From the NCBI GenBank assembly GCA_937775295.1, contig CALKBZ010000006.1:62001-126000 (forward strand): 64,000 nt of DNA, given 5' to 3'. The position numbers and the translations under genes are program-made. The stretch comes from an uncultured Opitutales bacterium (GTDB lineage: Bacteria; Verrucomicrobiota; Verrucomicrobiia; Opitutales; Coraliomargaritaceae). The notes under the pieces are model-generated. The model was not told where the DNA came from. It did not search any database and saw only the letters and a list, made by a program, of their open reading frames with translations. How positions within the stretch are numbered: position 1 is the stretch's first letter; each line of letters starts with the position of its first letter. Of this stretch, positions 1 to 8,833 are shown in pieces.

Positions 1-1509
1 ACGCTGCATGTGGCTTGAGAAATCGACTAGCGGTGCTTCGCTTACACGGCGGTGCGCACTGCTGTGAGCGTTTGTTTCGGGGGCGTTGTGGCTAGGGCCG
101 AAGACGGCAGGGTCGCGGAAGTAGTGCGGCCCATGAGCGCTGTGGGTGAGTTGCGCGACGGTGCTCGACTGCTGTGGCACGAACCAGCCGGTGGTGCTAT
201 GATTGCGGACGAAATATTTGGCAGCGACGCGTTTGATCTCTTCGGCGGTTACATTCTGAATCGCTTTAGGGAGGTTGACGTAGTTGGTCCAATCACCCAT
301 GGCGATCGCTTCGTTGATTTGGTCGGCAATCGCATAGGGGCCATCACGCCCGTAAACGGTGTTGGCTTGAATGACTGATTTGGCGCGCGCGAGTTCGTCT
401 GCAGTGACGCCACCGCCGATTAGTTTTTTGATCTCATTGAGGATGATAGCTTCGGTCTCTTGGTGAGTGGCTTCGGCGGTCAAATAAGCGCCGAGTATAA
501 AGAGGCTGGGGTCGTGGAGTTGAGGCGCGTAAGTGAAGGTGGAACTGGCTTTGCCTTGGTCTTCAAGCGCACGATAGAGACGGCCGGTTTTATCGGCACC
601 GACGATTTGCTCGATTAGAGAGAGCGCTGCCCAGTCTTCGTGGACCCCGGCAGGTGCTTTGAATGCGGTCATTACGACGCCGACTTGGCCGCTGCGTTCG
701 ATTATCAGCCGACGGGGGCCGAGTTGCTTGGGCTCGGTGGTTTCTACCACGGGAATCGTGTGCGGTGCTTTTGGCACCGTACCGTAAAATTGCTGCACAG
801 CTTCGAGAGTGGCATCAATGTCAAAGCCGCCGATCACGGTCAGCACTGCGTTTTCGGGCCAGTAAAAGGCGTCATAAAAAGTCCGCAACTTTTCGGGAGT
901 AGTGCTCTCGATGTCTGAGCGCCAGCCAATGGTCGGGTGTGTGTAAGGGTGTGCGACGAAGGCTGCCGAATAGACTTCTTTGATCAAGGTGCTGACGGGG
1001 TTGTTTTCGCCGCGTTCGTACTCGTTGCGCACGACGGTCATTTCAGAGGCGAGGTCTGCTTCGCGGATGCGTAGATTGCGCATGCGGTCGGCCTCTAGCT
1101 CGATGGTGTGTGCGACATATTCGCTCGGGAGGGTCGCGTAATAGTTGGTGCGGTCGAAATAGGTGGTGGCATTTGAGCGCGCGCCGATACGTTCCATTTG
1201 ACTGGAATAGTCCGAGCCGTCACTACTATTAAAGCGGTCGGTGCCTTTGAACATCATGTGTTCCAGGATGTGGGTCGCGCCAGTAGTGCCAGTTACTTCA
1301 TTGCGTGCGCCGACTTGGTAAGTGACCATCACGGTAGCGACCGGCAGGCCTGGATTAGGCATTAGCAGCACGCGTAGCCCATTGTCGCTGAGTCGGTATT
1401 CCTGTATGCCATCGAGCGTCTGGATGTATTCAATCCCTTGTGGGAGAGCCGATAGGACAGAACTGAGGGCAAATGTGTAAGTGCAGGCTAAGGTGTAAAA
1501 AAGTTTCAT
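1..1509 (-). CDS. M16 family zinc peptidase (insulinase/pitrilysin type), C-terminus outside window
   Basis: This is the first 503 codons of a secreted zinc metallopeptidase; the gene runs off the left edge. The start is the ATG at 1509-1507. A hydrophobic signal peptide covers residues 1-21 (MKLFYTLACTYTFALSSVLS). The inverted zinc motif HxxEH is seen as HILEH at residues 80-84, followed downstream by the conserved NEYERGEN segment expected to supply the third ligand. M16 enzymes degrade short peptides in the periplasm or at the cell surface, and many work as two homologous halves in one chain or as a pair of genes. The family is clear from the motifs; the substrate is not. A hairpin terminator at 1621-1653 separates it from the LysR gene upstream. 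Confidence 0.9.
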   Translation of the reverse strand, partial: MKLFYTLACTYTFALSSVLSALPQGIEYIQTLDGIQEYRLSDNGLRVLLMPNPGLPVATVMVTYQVGARNEVTGTTGATHILEHMMFKGTDRFNSSDGSDYSSQMERIGARSNATTYFDRTNYYATLPSEYVAHTIELEADRMRNLRIREADLASEMTVVRNEYERGENNPVSTLIKEVYSAAFVAHPYTHPTIGWRSDIESTTPEKLRTFYDAFYWPENAVLTVIGGFDIDATLEAVQQFYGTVPKAPHTIPVVETTEPKQLGPRRLIIERSGQVGVVMTAFKAPAGVHEDWAALSLIEQIVGADKTGRLYRALEDQGKASSTFTYAPQLHDPSLFILGAYLTAEATHQETEAIILNEIKKLIGGGVTADELARAKSVIQANTVYGRDGPYAIADQINEAIAMGDWTNYVNLPKAIQNVTAEEIKRVAAKYFVRNHSTTGWFVPQQSSTVAQLTHSAHGPHYFRDPAVFGPSHNAPETNAHSSAHRRVSEAPLVDFSSHMQR

Positions 1510-1620
1510 AATTTGTATCGTATAGAGTCCATCAGCTTCGAGTAAAAGTTCCTATCTAATTACTGCAAGCATCGCGCTGGCTGTTGGGCATTTTATTTAT
1601 GTGAGTGCGGTAGGCCTACA

Positions 1621-1653
1621 AAAAAGCGAATGCCAGAGTGGCATTCGCTTTTT
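1621..1653 (-). terminator. Rho-independent terminator of the LysR-type gene
   Basis: A perfect 15-bp inverted repeat (1621-1635 and 1639-1653) has a three-base loop GAG. The stem core is GCGAATGCCA and the arms end in A5/T5. It lies 20 bp past the LysR stop codon, so on the minus strand it fits a terminator with the U tract inside the stem end. It is symmetrical and could act in both directions. Confidence 0.85.
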
Positions 1654-1673
1654 GCAAGGATTGGCGTGAAGAC

Positions 1674-2606
1674 CTACTCTTCGCCTGCGTTGATCACTTC
1701 TTCTTCTAGCTCTTCGAGGCGGTTGAGATCCTTCGAAGTCAATAGATCAATCAGCTTCTTGATCGCTGGAGTGAGCACGCGGCCCTTGCGGTGGATCAAT
1801 GCCAGTGGCCGCTTGTAGGTCTGATTTTTGAATTTCAGCACCTTGAGTAAGCCTTGCGCCTCTTCGCGAATGACGGTCGTTTGCGGCAGGATCGCGATGC
1901 CGGCGTTGATCTCGACCGCGCGCTTCACGGTTTCGACATTGTCGAACTCCATGACTGGTTCGGCTTCGATGTTGGCTTCCTTAAAGATAATGTCGGTCGC
2001 CTTACGAGTTGGAATGTCTGGTTCGAAACCAATGAATTTTTGGCCGGCCACATCTTGGATATCGACGCTGTTGCGCTGCGCGAAGGGATGTTCAGGGCTG
2101 ACGACCAACACCAGAATATCGTCGTGGAAGGGCAGCACCTCCAGTTGCTTGTGCTTCTGTGGATAGGCGATCAGGCCCAAGTCGATGGAATTGGTCAGAA
2201 TGTCTTCGTAAACCATATTGGCGCGGCGATATTCCACACGGATATTCACTTCTGGGAATTTGGCTAAAAAGACTTTTACGTAGGGCGGCAACTCATGCAG
2301 GCCAATACTATAAACGGTGGAAATGTGGATCGTGCCGCTGATGACTTTCTTCATCTCCTGCAACTCACTGTTGAGCTTATCGTACAGGTAGAGCATCTCT
2401 TTGGCAGATTCGTAGAGCTTTTGACCTTCGCGTGTGAGACGAAATTGTTTCTGGCTTCGATCAACGATCAATATGCTGAAATGCTTTTCCATCGCACGTA
2501 GTTGTTGGCTTACGGCAGATTGTGTGATTCCGTTTAGCTTTGCAGCGCGTGAGAAACTTTCACTCTCCACAAGATCGGAAAAAATCTTAAAGTTTTCAAT
2601 ATGCAT
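1674..2606 (-). CDS. LysR family transcriptional regulator (CysB/CysL-like)
   Basis: A 310-residue LysR-type activator/repressor. The N-terminal winged helix-turn-helix occupies about residues 1-60, with the typical stretch SFSRAAKLNGITQSAVSQQL. The rest is the two-lobed periplasmic-binding-protein-like effector domain, ending in an acidic tail. It is transcribed divergently from the YggS gene, with 93 bp between the starts containing an 18-bp near-palindrome that could be its operator. By general resemblance it is closest to the CysB/CysL branch, which senses sulfur metabolites, but the effector cannot be read from the sequence. It ends at a strong hairpin terminator. Confidence 0.9.
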   Translation of the reverse strand: MHIENFKIFSDLVESESFSRAAKLNGITQSAVSQQLRAMEKHFSILIVDRSQKQFRLTREGQKLYESAKEMLYLYDKLNSELQEMKKVISGTIHISTVYSIGLHELPPYVKVFLAKFPEVNIRVEYRRANMVYEDILTNSIDLGLIAYPQKHKQLEVLPFHDDILVLVVSPEHPFAQRNSVDIQDVAGQKFIGFEPDIPTRKATDIIFKEANIEAEPVMEFDNVETVKRAVEINAGIAILPQTTVIREEAQGLLKVLKFKNQTYKRPLALIHRKGRVLTPAIKKLIDLLTSKDLNRLEELEEEVINAGEE

Positions 2607-2667
2607 ATGATTGACTATAAACTCACCTAATGGTACTGCAATGCTATAAGCAGATTTTCTTATTTAA

Positions 2668-2685
2668 GATATAAAGCTTAATATC
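2668..2685. promoter_or_regulatory. Candidate LysR operator (18-bp near-perfect palindrome)
   Basis: The sequence GATATAAAGCTTAATATC is self-complementary except at one symmetric pair of positions. It lies in the short intergenic region between the divergent LysR gene and the YggS gene. LysR regulators commonly bind interrupted palindromes of the T-N11-A type next to their own divergent promoter. The position and symmetry fit; binding is inferred. Confidence 0.45.
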
Positions 2686-2699
2686 TCAGCTAATAGACT

Positions 2700-3407
2700 A
2701 TGATTTCCTTTAGAGCCTTTGAAAGTAATTTAAAACAGGTGAAAACTCGTATTAACACCGCCTGTGTCGGTGTCGGCCGCTCGGTCGACAGCGTCCAACT
2801 GCTACCCGTCACCAAAAACCATCCCTTAGATGCGGTGCTGTATGCAGTGCGTGCTGGCTTGACGGCAGTGGGCGAGAACCGTGTGCAAGAAGCGAGCGAG
2901 AAAAATGCAGACTATTTGGGCGAAGTGCGTTGGGAGTTAATCGGTCATTTACAGTCGAATAAGGCGAAAGACGCCGTGGCGATGTTTGATCGAGTGCAGT
3001 CGGTGGATTCACTGAAGCTGTTAAATCGCCTTAATCGCTGTGCCGAGCAGGCGGGAAAAAAGCTCTCAATTCTGCTGCAATGCAATACCGGTGCCGATCC
3101 CAACAAGTACGGTTTCAGTGTCGGCGAGATGGAGACGGCGCTGGAGGCAGCGGTTGCGGCCGAGTCTTTACAAGTCGACGGCTTGATGACGATTGCGCCG
3201 CTCGACGATGATCTGGATGTGGCGAAGGCAGCGTTCGAGGGCTTGCGTGAACTGCGCGATCGACTGTCGGTTGAGTATAAGCTGCCGTTGACCGAGCTCT
3301 CGATGGGCATGACTGGTGACCTGGAAGTGGCGATTGCCGCGGGTTCGACGCAGATTCGTGTCGGCACTGCGCTGTATGGTATAAGAGAGCTGAGACTTGA
3401 GAGCTGA
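2700..3407 (+). CDS. YggS family pyridoxal-phosphate homeostasis protein
   Basis: A 235-residue protein of the YggS/PLPBP family, a fold-type III PLP-binding barrel that buffers pyridoxal phosphate and affects amino-acid pools. The PLP lysine is K39 in LLPVTKNHP. Other family signatures seen are GENRVQE, WELIGHLQSNK, and the C-terminal phosphate-binding segment SMGMTGDLEVAIAAGSTQIRVG with GTALYG. The length is normal. The ATG at 2700 has no clear Shine-Dalgarno sequence. The last codons and the stop lie inside a tandem 14-bp repeat (3385-3412), so the extreme C-terminus has been altered by repeat expansion. Confidence 0.93.
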   Translation: MISFRAFESNLKQVKTRINTACVGVGRSVDSVQLLPVTKNHPLDAVLYAVRAGLTAVGENRVQEASEKNADYLGEVRWELIGHLQSNKAKDAVAMFDRVQSVDSLKLLNRLNRCAEQAGKKLSILLQCNTGADPNKYGFSVGEMETALEAAVAAESLQVDGLMTIAPLDDDLDVAKAAFEGLRELRDRLSVEYKLPLTELSMGMTGDLEVAIAAGSTQIRVGTALYGIRELRLES

Positions 3408-3412
3408 GACTT
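3385..3412. repeat. Tandem 14-bp repeat at the 3' end of the YggS gene
   Basis: The unit GAGAGCTGAGACTT occurs twice in tandem (3385-3398 and 3399-3412) and runs into further GAG/TGAG-rich sequence up to about 3430. The stop codon of the YggS gene (3405-3407) lies in the second unit. The same purine-rich GAG style of low complexity recurs inside uvrA near 18211-18244. The following stretch to 3693 holds no gene I can support. Confidence 0.8.
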
Positions 3413-3693
3413 GAGGGTGAGAGTGAGAAGTGCTCGGTCAAAAATCCCCGATCGCACGATCGAGGCCAGCTACGCAATCGATCGTGGTATCCGTCGTCAC
3501 AGTCTGTTGCGAAACCCATTATTTTGCCACAATCACGCGGTGCGGTTTGATTACAGGAATCGGGAGTTTGTGCAACAGTCTGGTCAGACGGGGGGATTGT
3601 GCCCCAAAAAATTTTCGGTCTTGCCGATGGAATCGGCTCGTAACTATTTGAGATACTGACTTAAGTATATACTCTCATCGTTATAAAAACGCA

Positions 3694-4617
3694 GTGAATA
3701 CCGAAAAAACTTATACTCTCAGGGATCTCGAAACAACCGAATTTAGCGGCACACCGCTGGCTGTAATCGGCCATCCGATTCAGCATTCAGTCAGCCCGGC
3801 CATGCACAATGCCGCGTTGGAAAAGTTGAGAGAGACAGACTCGCGTTTCATTGATTGGGCCTACTATCGCTTCGATATTGCGCCTGAGGATTTCGCGCAG
3901 GCATTAGCGTTGTTTCATAAGCGGTGCTTTTTGGGATTGAATCTGACGATCCCGCACAAGGTGCAGGCGCTGGATTTGATTCAAGGTATTTCGCCTGATG
4001 CACAAAGTATGGGGGCGGTGAATACACTCGTTTGGGATGAACTCGGTTATGATGGCTTTAATACCGATGGCTATGGCTTGTCGCGTGGGCTGGAGTTGGA
4101 TCTGGGTGTGACGCTGAAAGATGCCAATGTGATTTTGCTCGGTTCTGGTGGCGCGGCACGGGCCGCTGCAGTACAGTGTATGCTTTCGGGCTGTGCGCAG
4201 TTGTATGTCGGCAATCGCACGCCAGAGCGGTTACAGGATTTGATGGCAGTGCTAGGCGGAATATCGGGCAGCACACTGACGCGGACTTTTGCCTTAAATG
4301 ACTTGCCGCAAGATTTGCCGGAGTGTGGCGTGGTGGTCAATGCGACGTCGCTGGGCTTGCAACCCCGCGATCCCGCACCGATCGACGTGGCGCGACTACC
4401 TGCCGGTTGGAAAGTCTATGATATGATTTATAATCCAACGAAGACTGCGTTGCTAGAGCAAGCCAGTGCGCGCGCGCTGCCGATTGCGAATGGCCTCTCT
4501 ATGCTGATCCATCAAGGTGCGCGCTCACTTGAGATTTGGTCGCACAGTAAAGTTGATGATCATGCGATGATGACTGCAGCCTGTCACGCTTTGAAACTTC
4601 CGCTTCGCCATGATTGA
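3694..4617 (+). CDS. aroE: Shikimate dehydrogenase
   Basis: A 307-residue NADP-dependent shikimate 5-dehydrogenase of the aromatic amino acid pathway (3-dehydroshikimate to shikimate). The substrate-binding motif PIQHSVSPAMHN is at residues 28-39, the catalytic lysine lies in NLTIPHK near residue 89, the paired aspartate is in GFNTDGYG, and the nucleotide-binding loop GSGGAARA begins at residue 150. The start is GTG at 3694, giving a short N-terminal extension before the domain. The stop overlaps the prepilin peptidase start by 8 bp, so the two are probably co-translated. Confidence 0.95.
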   Translation: MNTEKTYTLRDLETTEFSGTPLAVIGHPIQHSVSPAMHNAALEKLRETDSRFIDWAYYRFDIAPEDFAQALALFHKRCFLGLNLTIPHKVQALDLIQGISPDAQSMGAVNTLVWDELGYDGFNTDGYGLSRGLELDLGVTLKDANVILLGSGGAARAAAVQCMLSGCAQLYVGNRTPERLQDLMAVLGGISGSTLTRTFALNDLPQDLPECGVVVNATSLGLQPRDPAPIDVARLPAGWKVYDMIYNPTKTALLEQASARALPIANGLSMLIHQGARSLEIWSHSKVDDHAMMTAACHALKLPLRHD

Positions 4618-5527
4618 AAATTTTACATATATTAACGCCGACTTCCCTTGGTTCTTCGCGGTCTTTAGCTTCATTTTTGGAGCGACTGTCGGTAGTTTTT
4701 TAAACGTCTGTATTTATCGTATCCCTGCGCAACGTTCCGTGGTCTTTCCCGGCTCGACCTGTGCCTGTGGGAAACCAATTGCATGGTATAATAATATCCC
4801 GATTTTGACTTGGGTGTTTCTGCGTGGTCGCGCGAGTTGCTGTGGCGAGAAATTTAGCGCGCGCTATCCTGCGATCGAATTGCTCACAGCTGTGCTGTTT
4901 TATGCGTCATGGGTCATGCATCCCCCGGTTGTCGCGATTATCGGTTTCTTGTTCATTGCGTTTTTGATCTGTTCGACTTTTATCGATTTGGATCATATGA
5001 TTATTCCGGATCGTTTCTCCATCGGTGGCATGCTGATTGGTGTGCTGCTGTCGATTTTATTTCCGTCATTGCAAGGCGTTGAGGGCCAACCGATCATCGC
5101 GAATATCGAGTCTGGCGTGCACTCAATCATTGGTGCGCTGATTGGTGCCGGGCTAGTGTATTGGATCGCGGTACTCGGCGAGATCGTTTTTCGCAAGCCA
5201 GCAATGGGGGAGGGCGATGTTAAATTTGTCGGTTTCATTGGCGCATTCTGTGGTTGGCAGGGCGCGGTTTTTGCCATGTTTGGCGGGGCCTTTATCGGCA
5301 CGCTCATTTTGCTGCCAGTCTTGCTGCTGGGACGCATCTTCGGCTGGAAGCAAGGGGGGAACTCTAGTGCGAGTGAGAGTGAAGAGGAGGAAGAGCCTGT
5401 CGCATTTGGTTCGCAGGTGCCTTTCGGTCCGATGTTGGCAGTGGGTGGCTTGGTTTATTTTCTCGGCTTTGACCGTTATGTGGATGCATACTTTGCAGAT
5501 TTCGTGGTCTCTTTCTTTGGCCAGTAA
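4610..5527 (+). CDS. Prepilin peptidase / N-methyltransferase (A24 family)
   Basis: A 305-residue polytopic membrane protein that cleaves and N-methylates type IV pilin-like precursors at the inner membrane. The N-terminal domain begins with the family signature GSFLNVCIYRIP. The two catalytic aspartates are in FIDLDHMIIPD (about residues 124-134) and GEGDVKF (about 199-205). About eight hydrophobic segments are visible. The zinc-knuckle cysteines are unusual: CAC near residue 51 and CC near residue 77 replace the usual CxxC pairs. A Glu/Ser-rich loop (SASESEEEEE) precedes the last segment. The start overlaps aroE by 8 bp. Confidence 0.92.
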   Translation: MIENFTYINADFPWFFAVFSFIFGATVGSFLNVCIYRIPAQRSVVFPGSTCACGKPIAWYNNIPILTWVFLRGRASCCGEKFSARYPAIELLTAVLFYASWVMHPPVVAIIGFLFIAFLICSTFIDLDHMIIPDRFSIGGMLIGVLLSILFPSLQGVEGQPIIANIESGVHSIIGALIGAGLVYWIAVLGEIVFRKPAMGEGDVKFVGFIGAFCGWQGAVFAMFGGAFIGTLILLPVLLLGRIFGWKQGGNSSASESEEEEEPVAFGSQVPFGPMLAVGGLVYFLGFDRYVDAYFADFVVSFFGQ

Positions 5528-5553
5528 ACGAGTTTTGAACATCCGAATATCTT

Positions 5554-6408
5554 GTGATTGCAATACGACAAACTGGATCCGAAGAGTTTCTTATCGTCAG
5601 CATGGCGTATTGCATGACTTGGGAGTTGGCAGGCACGCGGGCATCGGAGCATTGGTCGGGAATTCAAGCATTTGTCTCAGGTGAAAACGCGTTGGGTGAA
5701 CTGCAACGTTGGGCCATCGAATTGTATGAAGAAGGCCCGCCGACAGCACAGGAGGAGCGCTCGATTCGTGCGCGGATCGATGCCTACTTGCTGCAACCAC
5801 GCGACGTCGCTTACTTCGGTAGTGGCATTCTCAAGCTCTTACCTGAAGGTCTTCGAGAGACCGCTGCGACACATAGTTCGATGCATGGCTTAGCCATGCC
5901 CTCCACTGAGTTCGGCACATTGAAGTCATGGGTGATGGGTTGGAAAACTGCTCAATATCATGCCCCAAAAGTGCGAGCCTTGCCACTGGCCGAGCGTGAG
6001 CAAGATTTTAACCGCTTTTTAGAACAGCCTTATTTTGTCGAAAGTTTTCGCCGGTTTTGGCAAGTCGCACCGAAGCGTCGAACGAATCGCCGCACGCGTG
6101 TGTTAGTTTGTATTGGTGCAGCGTTGAGTCAGATGGTGCGCGTCGATGAGGCAGCCGATTTAGATCTTTGGGCCGAGCGATTGACCGCGTCGTGCCACTT
6201 TACATCACAGACTAAGGATGACCTTCGTTCGTTGATCGATGAGATGTGCGCCATCTCTTATGACGTTCCGGAGTTAGCCTATCGACTGCTCGTCGATGCT
6301 CGCGAAATTGATCAACAAAATCTCCATGGCTTCATCCGCTGTTATCGTGATCAACTCTCGGCAATGGCGCCAGAGCTTGCTCGTAATATGCAATTTGGCT
6401 TTGAGTAG
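5554..6408 (+). CDS. Conserved-looking protein of unknown function
   Basis: An open frame of 284 codons just downstream of the prepilin peptidase gene and on the same strand. I do not recognise its family. The protein is soluble, with no signal peptide or membrane segment, and mixed charge with Arg-rich stretches (APKRRTNRRTR near residue 175). It looks mostly helical. The first ATG is at 5554, but the ATG at 5602 (MAYCMTWELAG) is an equally plausible start and leaves a cleaner N-terminus. The 26-bp gap suggests it shares the aroE transcript. Codon use matches its neighbours, which supports a real gene. Confidence 0.7.
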   Translation: MIAIRQTGSEEFLIVSMAYCMTWELAGTRASEHWSGIQAFVSGENALGELQRWAIELYEEGPPTAQEERSIRARIDAYLLQPRDVAYFGSGILKLLPEGLRETAATHSSMHGLAMPSTEFGTLKSWVMGWKTAQYHAPKVRALPLAEREQDFNRFLEQPYFVESFRRFWQVAPKRRTNRRTRVLVCIGAALSQMVRVDEAADLDLWAERLTASCHFTSQTKDDLRSLIDEMCAISYDVPELAYRLLVDAREIDQQNLHGFIRCYRDQLSAMAPELARNMQFGFE

Positions 6409-6426
6409 TCGGTAGCGCCGCTCAGG

Positions 6427-8227
6427 CTAGCGATCGATGGTTTCTTCGATCGCATTTTGCTGACGGGCGATATCGTGCAGTGTGACGATGCCCAGTAGCT
6501 TCGTCGGATCTTTACGGCTAACGATCGGTGCTTGTAGCACGTCTTTGATGACCAGTGTATTTGCGGCGTCGCGAATCGAATTGTCCGGATAGATCTCGAT
6601 GGTCTGGTGACCTTCGATCCATTGGCTGATCAGTTGCTTGTCGTTGGCGGCTGCCATTTCCTGCAGTTCGTGATGGGTGATCACACCGAGGAGGGTCTGC
6701 GAATTCAGTTCTGTGACGACGGGGTAGCCGTGGTGCTTGTGGCCGCCTGCTGTGATGTGCTCTAGGTTAGCTTTTGCGTCGAGAGTTCCGATCACGGTGC
6801 GGGAGTCATGCGTCATGATCGTGCTGACCGGTAAGTTGCGCCAATCCTGCTCGCCACGATACGCTGGGAGCTTTTTCAGGCTAATGCCGTCTTGTAGGAG
6901 CAGTGCGTCGTAAATCGGGATGGGGCTTAGCTTGGCAGAGATAACGTGAGCCAAGAAGTTGCCGATCATTAGTGGCAGAATTAGCGAATAATTGGCGGTC
7001 ATCTCAAAGATGATGATGACGGAGGTCAGCGGGCAGCGGATCACCGCGGCGAAGAAAGCGCCGGTTCCGAGTAGTGCGGCGCCGGCAGCGACGGAGCTTA
7101 TCGCAGTCGAAAAAGCGCACCAGCGCGACTCCGAACAAGGCACGCCGAGCATACTGCCGATAAAGATGACGGGAGCGAAGATGCCACCACTACTACCGGA
7201 TGCATAGCAAACGGTCGTCGCCACTAGTTTCCCGACTAGTAATAGCAGAATGACTGTCCACAATAGATCGCCATTGAGGGCGGCATTGAGATCGGTATAG
7301 CCGATACTGAAAGACTCCGAGGTTTCCGCCACTAAAGTGATACACCGTGACTCCCATCAGGCCGACGCTTAGGCCGCCGAGTGCCGGCTTTGCCCAATTC
7401 GGTATGGTCTGCCATTGTTTGAAATGAGCGCGTAATTTGAGTAGGGACTGTGTGAATAAGTGGCCTATTAACCCAGCTGTCGGCCCCATCACCAAGCAGA
7501 TGAGCATCCACCACGATGTGTGGAAGAAGGTGGTGTCGGCTTGCAGGGCGGCATGTTCACCGAGCAAAGTACGTTCGACGACCGCGGCGACCACCACCGC
7601 GATGAGGATGCCCCCCAGCGCTTTACTACTGAAATTGTCGAGCAGTTCTTCAAACACAAAAGTGATTGCTGCGATTGGCGCGTTGAACGCTGCCGAGATA
7701 CCCGCGCCCATACCGACCGGAATCATCGCTTGTACGCGCAGCTTGCCCAAGCCGAAGACTCGACCTAACTTCGAAGACACCGCACTACAGATGTGCACCG
7801 TCGGTCCTTCTCGACCTAGGCTATTACCGAAGGCCACCGAGATCGTGCCGATGATGAAACGCCAAAACGCTTCCGAGGTCTTGATTATGCCGAAATTTTG
7901 GTAATAGGCTGCTTTGGTCTGCGGGATCCCCGAGCCACTGGCGGTGGGGGAGACATGGTGAATCATCAGGCCGACAATCAGACCTGCCAATGCCGGTGAG
8001 AGTACCATCGCGGGTAGCGCCCAGACGCCCAGACCTTCATAGAAATTAAAGAGAAACTCAAAAATTCTAGTAATCGCTAAGTGAAAGCTCACCCCGACGA
8101 GTCCGCAGAGCACGCCTGCACAGATGCACAGCATTAGAAAACGCTGAGTATCATCAAAGCGTCCTCGCATCCAGTTCGGCAAATTATTCAGGCTAAAACG
8201 TTCCTTAGGCATCTTTAAGACAGTCAA
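6427..8227 (-). pseudogene. ClC-type voltage-gated chloride channel/transporter with CBS domains, interrupted by one frameshift
   Basis: Two overlapping frames encode one ClC protein. The 5' part (8227 down to about 7330) has the anion-path motifs GSGIPQ, GREGPT and the segment GAGISAAFNAPIAAITFVFEE. The 3' part (about 7330 to 6427) continues with GSSGGIFAPVIFIGSMLG and ends with two CBS domains, containing STIMTHDSRTV and LGIVTLHDIA. Homology passes from one frame to the other around 7305-7335, where GVFQYRL in the first frame should read on as FSIGYTD in the second. A single-base indel explains this. It may be a real inactivating mutation or a sequencing error; every other part of the protein is intact, which favours a recent event or an error. 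Confidence 0.85.
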
Positions 8228-8361
8228 AAAGAAGAGCTGTCGAGGGGCTTACTAACATCGAGATCTAGTATTGCAAAACTCTTTTGTGAATGTGCGGAAG
8301 AAATTTGAAAAAATTACTTGGCAAGCCGCAAAACACTCCTACAGTCCCCAACTTTCCCCTT

Positions 8362-8446
8362 GGTGAGATATGCAAGTGGCTAAAGCACGTAGACTGTAAA
8401 TCTATTCTCTTTGAGTTCGCTGGTTCGAATCCGGCTCTCACCACCA
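8362..8446 (+). tRNA. tRNA-Tyr (GUA anticodon)
   Basis: The acceptor arm GGTGAGA (8362-8368) pairs with TCTCACC (8436-8442), followed by discriminator A and an encoded CCA (8444-8446). The anticodon loop CTGTAAA (8394-8400) gives anticodon GTA at 8396-8398. The long variable arm is typical of class II tRNA-Tyr, and the T arm contains TTCGAAT. A terminator follows directly. Confidence 0.95.
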
Positions 8447-8450
8447 TTTT

Positions 8451-8482
8451 AAAAGGCCCACTCTTCGGAGTGGGCCTTTTTT
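8451..8482 (+). terminator. Rho-independent terminator after tRNA-Tyr
   Basis: A perfect 13-bp stem (8451-8463 with 8468-8480) closes a TTCG tetraloop and runs into T6. It sits 5 bp past the tRNA 3' end. Confidence 0.95.
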
Positions 8483-8546
8483 ATGTTGTGAGCTGGATGA
8501 AGAACCAGCCGCTGGTTGTTCGGATTCCCTTTTGGGCTCGGGGTTG

Positions 8547-8568
8547 CCGGCTCTCACCACCATTTTAA
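8547..8568 (+). repeat. 22-bp direct copy of the tRNA-Tyr 3' end
   Basis: The 22 bases from the T-arm 3' side through CCA and the following TTTTAA (8431-8452) recur exactly at 8547-8568. Just upstream, around 8507-8530, a looser match to the T arm is also visible (GCTGGTTGTTCGGATTCC). This second tRNA end has its own terminator at 8572-8596. It looks like the relic of a second tRNA-Tyr copy or of an integration at the tRNA 3' end. Confidence 0.8.
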
Positions 8569-8571
8569 GAC

Positions 8572-8596
8572 CCGCTCCTCGGAGCGGTTTTTTTTT
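8572..8596 (+). terminator. Second rho-independent terminator
   Basis: The stem CCGCTCC/GGAGCGG (8572-8578, 8581-8587) has a two-base TC between the arms and is followed by T9. It directly follows the duplicated tRNA-Tyr 3' end, so it probably belonged to the lost or rearranged transcription unit. Confidence 0.8.
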
Positions 8597-8610
8597 ATGG
8601 CTTGAGCAAA

Positions 8611-8700
8611 AGTAGAAGCGGCTTCCAGTCGCTTATTGTAGAACGCGCTTCTGCGCCGAGCGCCGGGCGTGTTGGTTGTGCCCACGAGGGCGCGTTTAGG
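8611..8700. repeat. REP-like GC-rich hairpin cluster between two tRNA genes
   Basis: The stretch contains short GC-rich palindromic units: GAAGCGGCTTC at 8615-8625, a nearby AAGCG...CGCTT pairing, then CGCGCTTCTGCGC and GCGCCGGGCG. The style resembles intergenic REP sequences, and a broken RAYT gene lies 350 bp downstream. It does not match the uvrA/glgP REPIN family in sequence. The assignment rests on style and position only. Confidence 0.35.
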
Positions 8701-8833
8701 TGGGGCGAAAGGACCACACCGCCGTTGCACTGTTCGAGCATAATAACTGCCAAAGAACCACGTCCTATACTCAGACAGAGTTTCCGAATTGACGAAGATC
8801 CGCAATCCACACTTAGTCAGTCGTTATTGCAGC

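Noticed and set aside
3411-3659. Plus-strand frame of 82 codons after the YggS gene
   Set aside because: It begins inside the tandem repeat, has no recognised domain, and competes with an overlapping frame of similar length.
7085-7110. GCGACGGAGC inside the ClC gene as a fourth REPIN arm
   Set aside because: Only the short core matches; there is no inverted partner and the residues are normal for ClC proteins.
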